Shown here: positions 21,265 to 32,910 of the stretch, in pieces | How the letters are laid out: every line of letters starts with the position of its first letter | Numbering within the stretch: the stretch's first letter is position 1 | DNA from: Melieria omissa | Lineage: Eukaryota > Arthropoda > Insecta > Diptera > Ulidiidae | Assembly: GCA_963971225.1 (NCBI GenBank) | Contig: OZ020269.1 | Location: 107,827,486 to 107,891,485, forward strand | Reading direction: 5' to 3' | Length of the DNA stretch: 64,000 bases | Translations under genes and position numbers: made by a program | Notes under the pieces: model-generated | The model's input: only the letters and a program-made list of their open reading frames with translations | What the model was told of the DNA's origin: nothing | Database searches by the model: none

Positions 21265-21987
21265 GGGGGTCTTCCGTAGTGACGCGCCTTTTTCTGGTAG
21301 ATTTTCAAGAATTTTTTTCTCAGAAAATATAAAAGATATTCAATTTTTGTTTTCTGCCATATATTTATACATATTTCATGTATACAAAATAATTTTTACT
21401 GTTGCCATACACAAAAATTACGGCTTCCAGAGCGAGTTGAAACTAAGTCGTTTCCAGCGCAGAGGAAAACGGTAGACCTGATTGCAGCTGTCTCGGAAGT
21501 CCAAAACAATAAACAAAAATTTTTTTAGAATCTGTGTAACGTCAGCTATCGTGTGAACTACGGAAAAAATATTGAAATTTAGAAAAGTTATGCAAATTTA
21601 AAAAAAAAAATGTGATTTGAGGGTTTTTTTTCAAAGTAAATGTTGGATTAAGAAAAAACTACTTATTGTATAGACACAATTTTAGACAGTACGATAGCGA
21701 CATGTATGTAGAATATTCAGTTAAAATTTGAAGCAAATCGGCTTAGTAGAACTTGAGATATTATGTCTACCAGTTTGAAAAACATGGTTTCGAGAAAAAG
21801 AGGATTTAAGTTTTGGGTTAAGATAATTTTGCGGTCGGCACGCCGACTTTGACATCCCATAACTTTCGGAATTTTCGAGATATTGGAAAAATACTTTTAC
21901 AGTTTGAATTGTAAATACGTTGAGATTATGCAAATGTAATAAAAAAAAATTTTCGAATTCTTGAAGCCGTCACTGCGGAAGACCCCC
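21265..21987. mobile_element. TTAA-type MITE 4
   Basis: A 723-bp element has termini GGGGGTCTTCCGTAGTGACG and, inverted at the right, GGGGGTCTTCCGCAGTGACG. They differ at one base in 20. TTAA flanks both ends (21261-21264 and 21988-21991). The interior is AT-rich with no transposase frame. The well-matched termini suggest it is the youngest of the four TTAA elements here. Confidence 0.85.
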
Positions 21988-21999
21988 TTAAGCGAAATC

Positions 22000-23735
22000 A
22001 ATGAGCCATGAGAATTGTCATAAGATCCGCAAAGGATCTATTATGGACTGCGGCAAATTTCTTCTTTAACTCTTTGGAAGCCTTCTTTTGTAGGTTTAAC
22101 TTTTAACTCTCCGTTCTGTCTATTTTGGCTTTTTCAATTCGCTTCTTCTAGAAAGCCTAATGATATTTTATTGACTTCTGACATTTATTTATTTACATTT
22201 ATTTAGATAGAGCTTACTAAAGAAATGTCAGCTAAATACAAACATTTACTTACACATCCTTGGCAGCCGACACACGACAAATATTATCGTCTCGTGGGAC
22301 CTGCTTAACATTTCTGTCGTTTATTCGCTTTTATTGTGTTGTTGTTGTTGTTGTTGTAATTATGTAGTGTACCGTACATTTCATATATTGTGCAATAATA
22401 TTGCGCTGTCAATAGTATTAGGCACTTTGTATGATTATGCGAAGAGTGTCCTGTCGGCTTTGGTCTACGCGGGCGCACTTTATGCCGCCGTTAAGTGCGC
22501 ACAAGTGCGGCGCTCCATGCATGACAATAAAAATTTGTTGTAGTTATTTACCAAGCAGATAAATATCTTCATTTGGTCGCCACAAGCAGCGCGTCATAAA
22601 TATTTCCGGGCATATAATTTTTATTGCACTCGGCCACTGGACTCTGTGCAGAGCCGGCAATATTTTCGATGAGCAGCAAAATGGCCAATGTCTGTCTGAT
22701 GTATCTAATTGGTTGCCGCTCGTCCATACATTTATTTCTATTTGTCATGTTTATGTGTGTGTGCGTGTGTGTGCATTTAATGTACTAAAGTACGGAAAAA
22801 CACAGTCGTTATTTTGCGTGACGCATAATTTTGCGCGCCGCAAACTGTGTGTCATGCTTAGGCCGCTCGAGTGATGGTCACTCTATTCGCTGCTGATGAC
22901 TGCGCATTAGGCAGCGACATGTGCGTAATGCTGACTCCACGCATAATGTCTCACTTATGTAGACGGCAAAGCAGCGCGTGCCCAATGAAATGAAAATTTT
23001 GTAATTGCGCAAATATATAATAAACATTATTCTAGCCGAAGTTAACATAAAGTAATAGAAACACTTAACGGCAGCCATCGACAATATAAATAAATTCTAA
23101 TGGCCATTTCAAGTTTATCTTAATGCCGGAATAGCACACACACACACACACACAGCAACTTTAAATATCATTGCCAAAGTTTGCAGGTGTCCTTTTAATG
23201 GCACCAACACAAACGAAAAAGCACTCGAAATGCCAACAATTTAAAACACTTAAGCGGCCAGTTTCAGCCACTCGAGCAGCGCTGTCGCAGCGTCTCGAGT
23301 GCTTACAATTAATTAAGATGAAAATTGCCAGATATGGCAGCCAGACCGCAGTTGTTGTTTATGACGACTTGTTTAACTTTCGTATTAAGCGCAAAGTTCA
23401 AATTGTATGGAAATAGACAACACAAATTTGATTTGGATATTTTTGTTTGTTATTATGAAATCAGAATTGCAAAATCAAAATTATTGCATTGAAACCGAGC
23501 TCGAAAACTGTATAATAATTTGGCAAATAAAATGAGATGTTGGAAAATGTAAATAAGCGGCCGTACTTGGGTGAAGGTAGGAAGATGGGTTTATACACTT
23601 CAAAGTTCTTTTGGTACAACATCTCCTCTCAGTGTTGGTGTCAACTGGTAGTGAGATCGTTGCTGTGAGGGTTAGCTTACTTCGCTCCATTGTGACAATG
23701 GAACTCAGGCCTTTTATGAGGTTGTGTCGGCCCAC
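22000..23735. other. Non-coding stretch without recognisable gene
   Basis: Holds a TTG trinucleotide run at about 22338-22356, GT words near 22754-22772 and a CA run at about 23136-23153. No domain-bearing frame. Confidence 0.5.
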
Positions 23736-23865
23736 CTACTATAGGTAGGTGGGTAGGTGGCGGGAACTGCCAGTTCGCTGAGCTCACTCAATTAGCACTG
23801 GCCGCCTGTACATGGCAGCATTAAAGCCAACCAGTGTTGCGCAAGTAAGACTTGAAGTATTTCAG

Positions 23866-24200
23866 TCTTGTCTACGACAGATCGACTAGAGCGCCAGTTA
23901 GATTATTTCCTAAGAAATGAAGTCTTTTGCCAAGGCAAAAAAAAAATGAAAAAAATTTAAATATGATTGCCAAAGTTTGCTAGAGAGAGTGACTAGAGAC
24001 CCAATTCCATTATTTCCTCAGAAATGTAGTCTATTGAACTCCAAGGCAGAATAACCGCATAGGAAGGTTTCGGGTGTTTCACACTCTCTTTTCTCTCTTT
24101 CTGCCGCTTCTGCAACAAAAATTGTGCTGGATTCCACTTAATTCCCAATCTCGCTGCATGTAGACCAATTGGCCAGTGACCACTTCGATCAGTCTACATC
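23866..24200. repeat. Dispersed repeat related to 57640-58015
   Basis: Shares ordered words with 57650-58000: CTTGTCTACRACAR, CTAAGRAAT..AGTCTTTTG, SGCCAAG, TTTC.GC.GCTTCTGCAA, and CAATTGGCCAGTG. The family is unidentified. An internal TCGACTAGAGCGCC / GTGACTAGAGACCC pair suggests a local duplication. Confidence 0.55.
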
Positions 24201-24409
24201 ATTCCTAAGAGAATTTGGTTGCATATCTTTTGTTTTACGGGATCACAATAGCGAGTTTTGTTACACCAAAAAAAAACAAAAGCAAACAGATTAGTGCCAT
24301 CAATATGTGGGGTGATGGTGTTTGATCTTCGTTAATTAGGATTAAGAAAAATTGACGCTGATGTAATGTTTTAATAGAATGTTCCAGTTGCCGCATTGCT
24401 AGACATTAT

Positions 24410-24675
24410 TAATTTATTATTTATTTTTTATTAATTAATTAATTTTATTTCTTTTATTTAGTTTATTTATTTAATTTATTTTATTTATTTTAATTATTTT
24501 ATTTTATTTATTTTATTTATTTTATTCATTTTATTTTATTTTATTTTATTTTATTTTATTTTATTTTATTTTATTTTATTTTATTTTATTTTATTTTATT
24601 TTATTTTATTTTATTTTATTTTATTTTATTTTATTTTATTTTATTTTATTTTATTTATTTATTGTATTTATTACT
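24410..24675. repeat. (ATTTT)n pentanucleotide array
   Basis: Roughly 25 uninterrupted TTTTA units lie at about 24530-24655. Imperfect TTTAT/TTAA units precede them from about 24410, and AT-only sequence follows to 24675. Confidence 0.95.
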
Positions 24676-26660
24676 TATTATTAAAATTCGTACAATAATA
24701 CATTCTTCTACCAAATTATATGAGCACTAGCATCAAAGGCTTTCGACTCTGCTCGACATTATTTCAATAAGCTTCGAAGAGACACTCAGGCTTTGACGTT
24801 CGACAAATAAATGAAATTTTCGCTGCAATGCCTGAGATTTCAGTACCTACTACTGAATTTCATTTGGGTAGAGGTGGTTCTGCACTAATGTCCTCCTCAA
24901 CGCTCCTCTATGTTTGCCAGATTCAGTTATTTGAGAGGGATTTGAGCTTTCATATTCGAATATTAATGCACGCTGCACTTCAAGGCAACGATGCACTCAC
25001 ACACTCACACACACACTCGCACTGCACGTTTTGAGCTGCAATTAATGGCGCAACAAACGTGTCTTAGCAATTCGCCCAAATGCATTTCGATACTTGGCCC
25101 AGCTTTGCGGTCCGCAACGTGAACGAGTCAGTGCGGCAGAAGCGTTCATTGAATCGAATGCACCGGATTTGTGAATTTGTGAAATGTGTGTGGCGCTGTG
25201 GCAACTGCAGCAAACGTGCTGCCAACATAGCCAACATAACCAAATATCATATAATAGTTTATTGAAAACTTGACCCACATATTTGTGCATGAATCTGTTA
25301 TGAAAATGTGCATTAATAATACGCAATGAAGTGCGTGAAATTAATTCGAAACTTGGCCCAAACTGATCAACGAATCAGAGATTAAAATGCGCATAATGGC
25401 CTAACGAGCACTGGCTGACTGGCTAAAGTAATTGAAAATATTTTAATTAAATTTGGGATATGAAAGTTGAAAGGACTCTAAGCAACTTCGCTTTGGCCTC
25501 CTTCGTCTTTCCGAAAACAATTCACGCTAAATTCCACACGCTTGACTGAGAAACTTTTTATGCTCTTTAAGCTTTTGAAATTCCGTTGAATTTCTACTTA
25601 TCCGAAAAAACTGTAGATACACCGTGCAGTGTTGTTGCACGAAGGTAAATCAAATTTCATTGCTCAGCACTTGCGCCGCTTATGGCTCCACATGGTTCAC
25701 CTCGAAGGAGAACGAAAATTGCCACAGCAACATTTTCAACCCGAAAAATCCGAAACGCACAAAATTTCCCAGTTTGTCTATCTGTCTGTCTGTTTGTTTG
25801 TTGGTATGTAGGATTGTATGTTTGTGTGTGTGTGTAGGCACGTTGGCATGCAGGTCGCTACGTACGACCCAAAGCAATCATATCAATTTAAAATCAATTG
25901 AATAAATAGACCCGGTGGCGGTGCAGGCAGCGGCGAAACGCGCTGCGCTCTACTCGTTCATGGCTAAAATATTTACGACAACCGTTCGGCGCAGTGCTGG
26001 CAACACGCCCGACACGTGCACGCCGCGCAGAAATAGCAACACGCCTCCAACGTTAATTTCGCGGATGCAGCAAATCAAATTCGCAACGTTTTCGCCTTTT
26101 ATTACATTTCATAACCAGCCAATCGACATCTATTTCTGTGGCTATGTACCGAGAGGCGAGAAGTCAGTCGCTACTGCTGCCGTAGCCGCAACGTTTTTCG
26201 CTGTCAATTTTAGAATTTTTCAATTTTTCTTTCGTTGGCTGGTTTATCCTTAAATAAACGCCCTCAAGTATGCTACGAAAATTCCAACCAAATGTCAAAT
26301 GCGCGCTGCCAGCGATTGATTTTCCCCGGGTAGCCATAAAATTTACAAAAAACAAAAGCAACAAACGACAAAAAACAGATATGAACACATTGGAGATGGA
26401 GAACGACTGTAAAAAGCAGCACAAACAAATATCGATGCGGCAGATGACAACAGGGTTTTGTCAAAGCTTTTTAAAATTGTGTGGGAAGCCGAAGAAAGGC
26501 TTAAGGTGAATGGGAGAATGGGTGGAGTAGACGCGAGGTAATAAAAGTATAAAGGCATCGAGGAACAGTGAATCGAAATGAGGTTTTTGAATAATAAACA
26601 AAAGACAGTCAGAAGGATAAATGAGTACACGGCAACCTGTGCAAGAGATCAAATGGATAT
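24676..26660. other. Non-coding stretch without recognisable gene
   Basis: A CA run lies at about 24998-25018. TCTG/TTTG tetranucleotide words lie at about 25780-25803 and GT words at about 25822-25835. The frame at 25915-26253 has mild GC enrichment but no recognisable domain, and opposite-strand frames overlap it. Confidence 0.45.
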
Positions 26661-26663
26661 ATA

Positions 26664-27085
26664 GGGTGTTTTTTTTAGAGGTTTGTTTTTCCAATAGAGA
26701 TAAAACTGGCATTTTGTGGTCAAATCTGGCAACTCTAATGTCATTTATGTTCAGTTTGGTTTGCCATTTCATCATGAACAGGTTGACAAAAGAACAACGC
26801 TTGCAAATCGTGCAAATTTATTTCGAAAATAATGGTTCAGTTCAGTGTTGAAGAGGACCCGAATGAATCGATTCGCCACCGTGCACAGCAATTGGAGCAG
26901 GTTGAAAATTGGACCCGTAGAATTGGCTTTATTCGAGCCAGCCGCGGCGGTCACATGCCCGAAATCATATTTAAACATTAATGGCATAAAATTATCCTTC
27001 CAATAAAGCCAAATTGATGGACATTAAAACGATTTTCTTGTGTTTTATTTCAATTCGAAGTTCTATACCTCTAAAAAAAACACCC
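26664..27085 (+). mobile_element. Internally deleted mariner (422 bp)
   Basis: Perfect terminal inverted repeats of 19 bp (GGGTGTTTTTTTTAGAGGT) lie at 26664-26682 and inverted at 27067-27085. Both ends are flanked by TA (26662-26663 and 27086-27087), the mariner target. Inside, ATG at 26775 starts MNRLTKEQRLQIVQIYFENN, the N-terminal helix-turn-helix of mariner transposases. After a frame change the sequence reads PNESIRHRAQQLE and then ENWTRRIGF and RASRGGHMPEIIFKH, the latter typical of the extreme C-terminus. The whole catalytic core is deleted. Matching ends and partial coding indicate a recent deletion derivative that would need a transposase supplied elsewhere. Confidence 0.9.
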
Positions 27086-27429
27086 TATAGAACTAGAAAT
27101 GGAAAGGAATGATGGAATGCTTTGCATAACTAAAGGAAATATTCCTTCCTTAGGAAGTGAATTTGTTTGATATCGATAGTGGGAAAAATATCAACTCGCA
27201 GAACTGGATACCAAATATAGTGAATCTGCGTTTTTAGTTTAGCTTTTAGTTTAAGTTTGAAATTTCGTCAAATGAATTGAAAATGTCTACTGGAGGCATG
27301 TATATGTTATGAGATACGCTTCGATGGATGAAGGTATAGCAACTGGTCTTCACTTGGACCTAGCGCTCAGGTCATTTGTTTTAACAAACCTCTGTAGTAT
27401 CTTTCAAACGTAGCTCTTTGCCAACCGCA

Positions 27430-28000
27430 AAACTGCTGAGCTAATCTGTGAAAGTGGATTATCACCTACAGATGGCACAATTTTCGCTGCAATCAGTTGT
27501 AGTAAAATCGGAAGAAGTGCAGGATTGCCGTACCTTACTTCGAGACTGGTTTCTGGGCCACTCGAGAGTAGCAGTAAACGAAGCAACGGGCGAGAAAGAA
27601 GGTCGCCGTGCCCATTATCTACCGAAGTGGATAACTCTGTGCTGTCCGATATCTGCCCTGTACAAGAATATTGACAGGCGGACCAAAAAAGTTTGGTGTG
27701 GTAGAATTAAATGCGACTGGACACAATGGCCTTCCCTGTCCTTGAGGACAACGCGCTTTGTACTGCCCCAAAGTCGAACCACCTTCGGAAGAAAGTTTGA
27801 GTAATCACAGAACGCTGTGGAGATGAAGAAGAAGTAGGAGCGATATAACATTTCCTGTGCCACTTCCCCCGACTCTGCAGAAACGCAAACTACATACACT
27901 GGGATCAAGATTACTGACGGACCCGGCTAGCGCGTCGAAAGTCGAAATCTCAGATCGGCTCCTTGTAATTAAGAGGTCGAATTGTTTTGTCCCTAATAAG
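27430..28000 (+). pseudogene. Degenerate LINE RNase H and C-terminal region
   Basis: The plus-strand frame contains FLGHSRVAVNEATGE at about 27550-27595, a decayed form of the RNase H motif WVPGHSGV.GNE.ADELA. Next comes WPSLSLRTTRFVLPQSRTTF, matching the WP.L.L.RTR.LL.LSR region. After frameshifts, DEEEVGAI and HFLCHFPRLCRNA at about 27825-27885 correspond to the conserved C-terminal DEEET..H.LC.CP.L.R motif. Stops and shifts make it inactive. It is oriented opposite to the similar remnant at 2825-3500. Confidence 0.65.
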
Positions 28001-28550
28001 AGATACAGGGCGTCAACACAAAAAAATCACTTTCGTATGTTAAGGTTTTGACTAAGTTATATACACAAGTCCTCTTTGTCTATCGGTTACTGATAGGTAG
28101 AAGTAGAAGCTATCATAGGGTTGGTGTCCCCGATGGGCGCTATGGCATTTCTCGTAAGTCCATACTGCCATTGTGTTGTTGTTGTTGCAATTGTAAGGCT
28201 ACTGAATATGAAGATCTGCTGCACGCTGCTCATCACAACTGATTGGGGTTTTAAGTATAGGAACTTGTCACAAGAAAATAGATTGAACTGGGTAATGTTG
28301 GTGGTATTGGAAATGATTATAGGGAATTAAAATTGAAAAATGTAGAGAAGTGCGGCAGCCAAGTTTTGAATCACCACTATTGGGATGGGAACCCAAGTCA
28401 TTTTCGTTGGGCTATGGAGTTAAAGATAAATTAATGCTACATTTAATGATCATTTATGTATACTTTATCTGTATATAGGGTTTTCCAACAAGAGGTGTTA
28501 TTTTGGTATTCAAAGAAAAATGCCATTTTTGAGATAAATGATCGGATGTT

Positions 28551-28886
28551 GACAGCTGCCGTGGCTCAGTTGGTTAGTGTGCGGTCCAGCGAGTCGCATG
28601 CAGAACGACGCAAGTTCGAATTCTGCATGTAGTAACACCTAAAACAAATAACGGGAAACTCGTTTTCTCTTTCGATGCCTGTCCTCTCAGCGGGAAATGG
28701 CAAACCTCTGAGAGTAAAAATTGCCTATGAAAAAGCTCCCAACCTGCCGTTCGGAACCGGCATAAAACTGTAGATCCCTTCCACCCGCGTACAAAATTCA
28801 CACGCACAACACGGGTGGTTGCGGGAAGCTAGGCCTTAGTCTCGCGTAAGCGGGCTGTCGTGCCAATTAATTATATAGTAATTATA
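28551..28886 (+). mobile_element. tRNA-headed SINE with 11-bp target duplication
   Basis: GATCGGATGTT at 28540-28550 and 28887-28897 brackets a 336-bp insert. The head carries a box A-like GTGGCTCAGTTGG (28561-28573) and a box B-like AGTTCGAATTC (28612-28622), spaced as in an RNA polymerase III tRNA promoter. The body contains CCTCTCAGCGGGAAATGGC, GCCTATGAAAAAGCTCCCAA, GTAGATCCCTTCCA and GGCCTTAGTCTCGC, followed by an AT-rich tail (ATTATATAGTAATTATA). It is non-coding and depends on a LINE for mobility. The same family is present inverted at about 57202-57510. Confidence 0.92.
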
Positions 28887-29209
28887 GATCGGATGTTTAT
28901 TTCATAATAAAGAGGAAGGTATGCCGTTAATAATGAAAAACAACATCAGCCAAATGGCCACCACGACCACGCTTACAGGACCATATCCTTTTCATGAAAT
29001 TTTCCATAACCAAATCGCAAAGTGGCTGCCCTATGTCCTCGATAGCCTCACGAATTCTATCTTTGAGGTATTGAATCGACGCTGGGCTGTTGGCGTACAC
29101 CTTATCTCGTTGGCCAATTTTGATCACCTCTTCCAGAGATAACACGGTCCGGCAACTTTTACCGTAAAAGAGCAATGGTTTCGTTGCTTGTGTGGCACGT
29201 AGCGCCGTC

Positions 29210-29563
29210 TTATTGAAAGTAAACGTTGTCCAAATCAATACCATCCAACTCCGACCATAAAAAATCATTAATCATCTCTCGAGGACGAGGAATCGACAAA
29301 CCTGGGTTTTCTTCAACACTTTGGGCTACAGCAGCAATATTCTCAGTTGTTCTTGAGCGACGTGCACGGGTTTTATTCTTCACATCACTAACTTGTCCCA
29401 ACAGCTCGAATTTTACCACCAATTTCTGTATTGCATTCCGACAAGGTGCTTCACGACGACCCATAAATGCTTTAGTTTTGCGAACTGTGACTGCAAGATT
29501 TTGACCATTTTTGTAGTGAATTTTAATAATTTTAATGCATTGTTGAAGCGTGTATCGTTCCAT
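29210..29563 (-). pseudogene. Mariner transposase N-terminal fragment
   Basis: 117 codons. Residues 1-85 form the paired helix-turn-helix DNA-binding region; the remainder joins directly to a short segment that normally precedes the second catalytic Asp. The first catalytic Asp region is absent. The DNA-binding half is intact, so if expressed it could bind the terminal repeats without cutting. That is inference. The C-terminal continuation lies in another frame at 28927-29268. Confidence 0.85.
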
Positions 29564-29819
29564 TTTTAGTAATGGCGTAGTTTTTACTTGTCAAATGTCA
29601 AAGAATAAAAGCTTCAAAAGTGACGGCTACCGAAATAGCTGGCCGGGTGATTCAAAATAACACCTCTTGTTGGAAAACCCTATATTTCCAGGAAAACCTA
29701 GCGTAGGCTAAATCAAACAGAAGTAAAAAGCTTTTGGGTTTGGGATGGATACCATGGCCACAACTGTAGCTGTTCTCAGGCGTCATTGGACCTTCGGAAG
29801 TTGCGCCCAGTGGCCAAGT

Positions 29820-30780
29820 TTCTTTTCGTGTTAACACTCTCGCAGCTTTGGATGAAGAAGCTAAAGCTTAGCACCTTTAGTGTTGCCAGATACCTGAAAA
29901 GACTTGCTCCTCAATCTTAAAAAATTAATGAAATTTCCTCCCAAAAGCACATTTTTTTTAATTTGTGTCATTTTAAAGGAATTAAACTTCTCATTAAAAA
30001 ATAAAAACATATAGGTACACATAATTTTGTTTAATGCAGCCTTTTTTATTCATCTTCAGCTTAACAACAAAAAATTAAACAAACAAAACATATCACAAAA
30101 TAATTAAACAAAAAATGTCATTTTTGGCAAGATTTCATTGTGACAGCAATAAGTGAGAACGTGATAAAACGAGCTGACATCTTGCAAGCTTAAACATTTT
30201 TAACACAACAGGGTGCTTTGACTATAAAAATAGTTGCCAAAATATGTTTTGTTGCCAATACATCATACTCAGTTAGTTATACAAAAATCTCCCAAAACTC
30301 CACTAAGGATCCAAAAAATCCCCTAACATAAAATATAAATCTCCTAAACATTTTCCTAAATAATTTTCCTCCTAAAAATTCCCCTAAAAGGCTAAGAATC
30401 TCCTAAATCTAGGAGGAAATCTCCTGATCTGGTAACACTGAGCACCTTGTTTGCCACCAGCTTTGATCGAAAAGAGAATCTCTCAGCTTAAGAATGCTTA
30501 TCTAGTGGTCCTTAAGGGTCATTAAATTACTAAGTTTTCCTTCCTTTTAACACTCTCTCAGCTTTGACGCGTTGGATGAAGAAACGAATCTTAGCATTGC
30601 CCAACTTTGATCGGGAAGAGACTCTCTCAGCTTGAGACCGATTTTCCATTGGTTCTTAAGGGTCTTTCTCTTGCAGCTGCGGCGCTTGAGATGACGAACC
30701 ACTGTCCAGATTTTATCAGAAAAGGGACTCTCTAAGTTTCTCAACTTCTTCTAGTGGTGTTGAGTAACCTGTCAACCGTC
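29820..30780. repeat. Degenerate tandem repeat split by a hAT MITE
   Basis: Units share 'AACACTCTC.CAGCTTTG...TGGATGAAGAA..(A)..TTAGCA', 'CAGCTTTGATCGAAAAGAGAATCTCTCAGCTT' and 'GGTYCTTAAGGGTC'. Copies lie around 29830-29879 plus 30441-30520, at 30545-30680, and partly at 30680-30750. The MITE at 29880-30440 interrupts the first unit exactly where the second is uninterrupted. No coding frame. Confidence 0.65.
29880..30440. mobile_element. hAT-type MITE with perfect 8-bp target duplication
   Basis: AGCACCTT occurs at 29872-29879 and 30441-30448. The element starts TAGTGTTGCCAGAT and ends with the inverse of CAGTGTTACCAGAT; CAGTGTTGCCAGAT-type ends are common in hAT MITEs. The 561-bp AT-rich interior includes a CCTAAAA/CTCCTAAA-rich region near 30290-30420. 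A partial copy of its right half lies at about 37605-37898. Confidence 0.9.
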
Positions 30781-30789
30781 GACACCAAC

Positions 30790-32600
30790 AGCGTTGTCCA
30801 TTTTATTAAGCAACCACAATGGCCTTCCTCTTCCACCTGCAACTGAATTGTCTTACTTCCTCTATGCGGTAATACAACAGACCAAGCCCGACCTATGCAC
30901 GCATGCCAAACTTTTTCATATTTGTCTGTTACTATTATTGAATTTTTTTTAATTATAACATTTTCTTAAATATTTAATTTTTATTTTCAATAATCACAAT
31001 TCAACCTCAAGGACCTGCACTCGTAACTGTTGAGAGCTTTCATTTACAAATGAATGCAGAATAATTAATTGCATATTATTAACAAATTGAATCAATTTTG
31101 CTGCGTTCGCATAATCCACTTCCCCAGAGATTTGCACAGTTAATATTTATTAATTGAGTGCTCACTTGACCGAAATGCTCTTTGGAAAAAAGGCCAAGTG
31201 ATAATAGTAAATAATTTTAATGCAATCACATTGAGCGTTGTTCTTGCGACGAGTCATTGCGCCAGTGGGGGCTTACGCGCCGGAACGCTTTCAGATGCGA
31301 CCCGATAGCGACGCGAGCCATACGCAGTAAAACGCTTATCGCAGTAATTAATCAGTGCGATTCGATCCGCGGCAAACTATGACGGCGCACCAGTCGGCTC
31401 GAGCAACACTCATAATTATATAACGCTTTAAGGTCGTCATTACGCCCTCAGTTATAAGTCCATTAAGCTAATTAAATTCCAATGCATTCAAATACAAATG
31501 AATCTATATACATGTGTGTGTGTGTGTATATGTGAAACGTCACACCCACACATGTGTATTGGTATCTATTCAAATGCTGCTTGCTATGTACTTGCAGAAA
31601 TGTTGTACATAGACAGCGATAAACACATACATACACTTACACACACACATACATACATAAATATAGAGTGTATTGTGTACGCATGCAAATTGTGAAACTC
31701 GGCCCACGCAAATAAATAAATACTAGACTTCAGAAATTTGTGTATTCTTCTCGACGTCAGCCATGCGGCAACTTCGCATTTAGGACGGACATCGTTTCGG
31801 ACGCGTTGCATGCAATTTGATTAATTCGGGCATTTTGTCACATGTGCCGATTGAGTCGATGTGGTTCACAATTTGCGCTTTCAATATGCATTAAATGTTT
31901 TTATGGCACACACACACACACACACTCACATTGAGCTTTGCATTCGACTAGGAATCGCACAGTTGCGGAAGGATTTCCAATTTCTGGCTCGTCGCCTCGT
32001 CTTTGTTCGACCATAAATGATATATATAAATTTTGATTTTGCACCAAAATCAGCGGAAATGAAAAATCGACCGAGGTCAGTCAGCGTCGTTATGGGCTGC
32101 GCGGCACTTGTGCTCGCAAATTTGTTGCGGATGAAAAACGATGACAACTGTTATGATTGATGAACTCAACGCGATTTCCAGCTGTCCTGCTGTGTGCTGC
32201 CAGTTCACTTCTTGTATTGCTTTGGTTTTTTTGGCGACAATCTTTGCTTTTGCATTTGCTTTACTTCCTGCTTGTTCCACTTGATTTTCTCCTTTCGACA
32301 TGTCAAATGTGACATTTGCTTTGACCGGCAATGGCACATATATCACATTTATTGCACTGCAACTGTCGCTTCACAAGACCACCACATGTTCAGATATGGA
32401 TATGTATATGAAAGTGTGTTTATGTGTGAATGTGTGTTAGTGTGCATTTCCTTTCGTTACTGTGCTACATGGAAGCTCATTATGAATTGTGCAGTCGGAA
32501 TATTCAATGCAATGCAAATGTCTCAGTTAAGTGTCGTTTGTGAATGTGAATTATGTTGAATGTCAAGTCTGGCGTAACGATTTGAAGAGCCACTTTAGTA
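30790..32600. other. Non-coding stretch without recognisable gene
   Basis: Includes GT words at about 31513-31527, CA words at 31632-31652 and a CA run at 31907-31923. No domain-bearing frame. Confidence 0.5.
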
Positions 32601-32604
32601 AATA

Positions 32605-32910
32605 AGTAGATAGGTAGGAGTGGCTGCCGCATGACGGAGCCCACTGATGCCACATGCTGTCGTGGACAATCACTCATTCAACTAGTTTGAGCTTCTTATA
32701 AAGGTTAACTGGTAGACATCGAATCGTCTTATCGGTCTTAATAGGTCTCTTAGTCCCTGTTGGAGAAGAAGTTGCCCAAGTCCAATGACTTCTTCTTCTG
32801 GATAAAGCAGAACATGTCCAGGGAAGGTAAAGTGTGGAAGGCTTAGTAAACGAGTGAATGTGAGCTTTCCTTCAAGACTACTGGAAGCAAATTGAAGAAA
32901 CATTGAAATC
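32605..32910 (-). mobile_element. LINE 3' end fragment
   Basis: The minus-strand frame includes LGQLLLQQGLRDLLRPIRRF and ends FIRSSN-stop. This parallels the plus-strand end GQLLLRQRLRELAYKTRRC..GFVRSSNLF at 62010-62150. The terminal (I/V)RSS motif is typical of LINE ORF2 C-termini that follow RNase H. The 3' untranslated part contains CGGAGCCCACTGATGCCACA. Confidence 0.6.

Larger units (their letters stand above)
28478..29680 (-). mobile_element. Internally deleted mariner carrying a SINE
   Basis: Perfect inverted repeats of at least 27 bp, GGGTTTTCCAACAAGAGGTG continuing TTATTTT, lie at 28478-28504 and, inverted, at 29654-29680. TA flanks both. On the minus strand an ATG at 29563 begins MERYTLQQCIKIIKIHYKNG, the N-terminal helix-turn-helix of a subset of mariners (rosa/DD41D-like is possible). 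The frame passes ENPGLSIPRPR and then jumps to WSELDGIDLDNVYFQ, so most of the catalytic domain is deleted. A shifted frame ends with YLKDRIREAIEDI and RGRGGHLADVVFHY, the canonical C-terminus. Removing the SINE (28551-28886) and its duplicated target leaves about 856 bp. Confidence 0.92.

Noticed and set aside
28561..28625. Genuine tRNA gene
   Set aside because: Lies at the head of a 336-bp insert with target duplications, and lacks a proper cloverleaf.
29210..29563. Functional host gene from a domesticated transposase
   Set aside because: Sits between intact terminal repeats with TA flanks and lacks the catalytic region; a deleted element is simpler.
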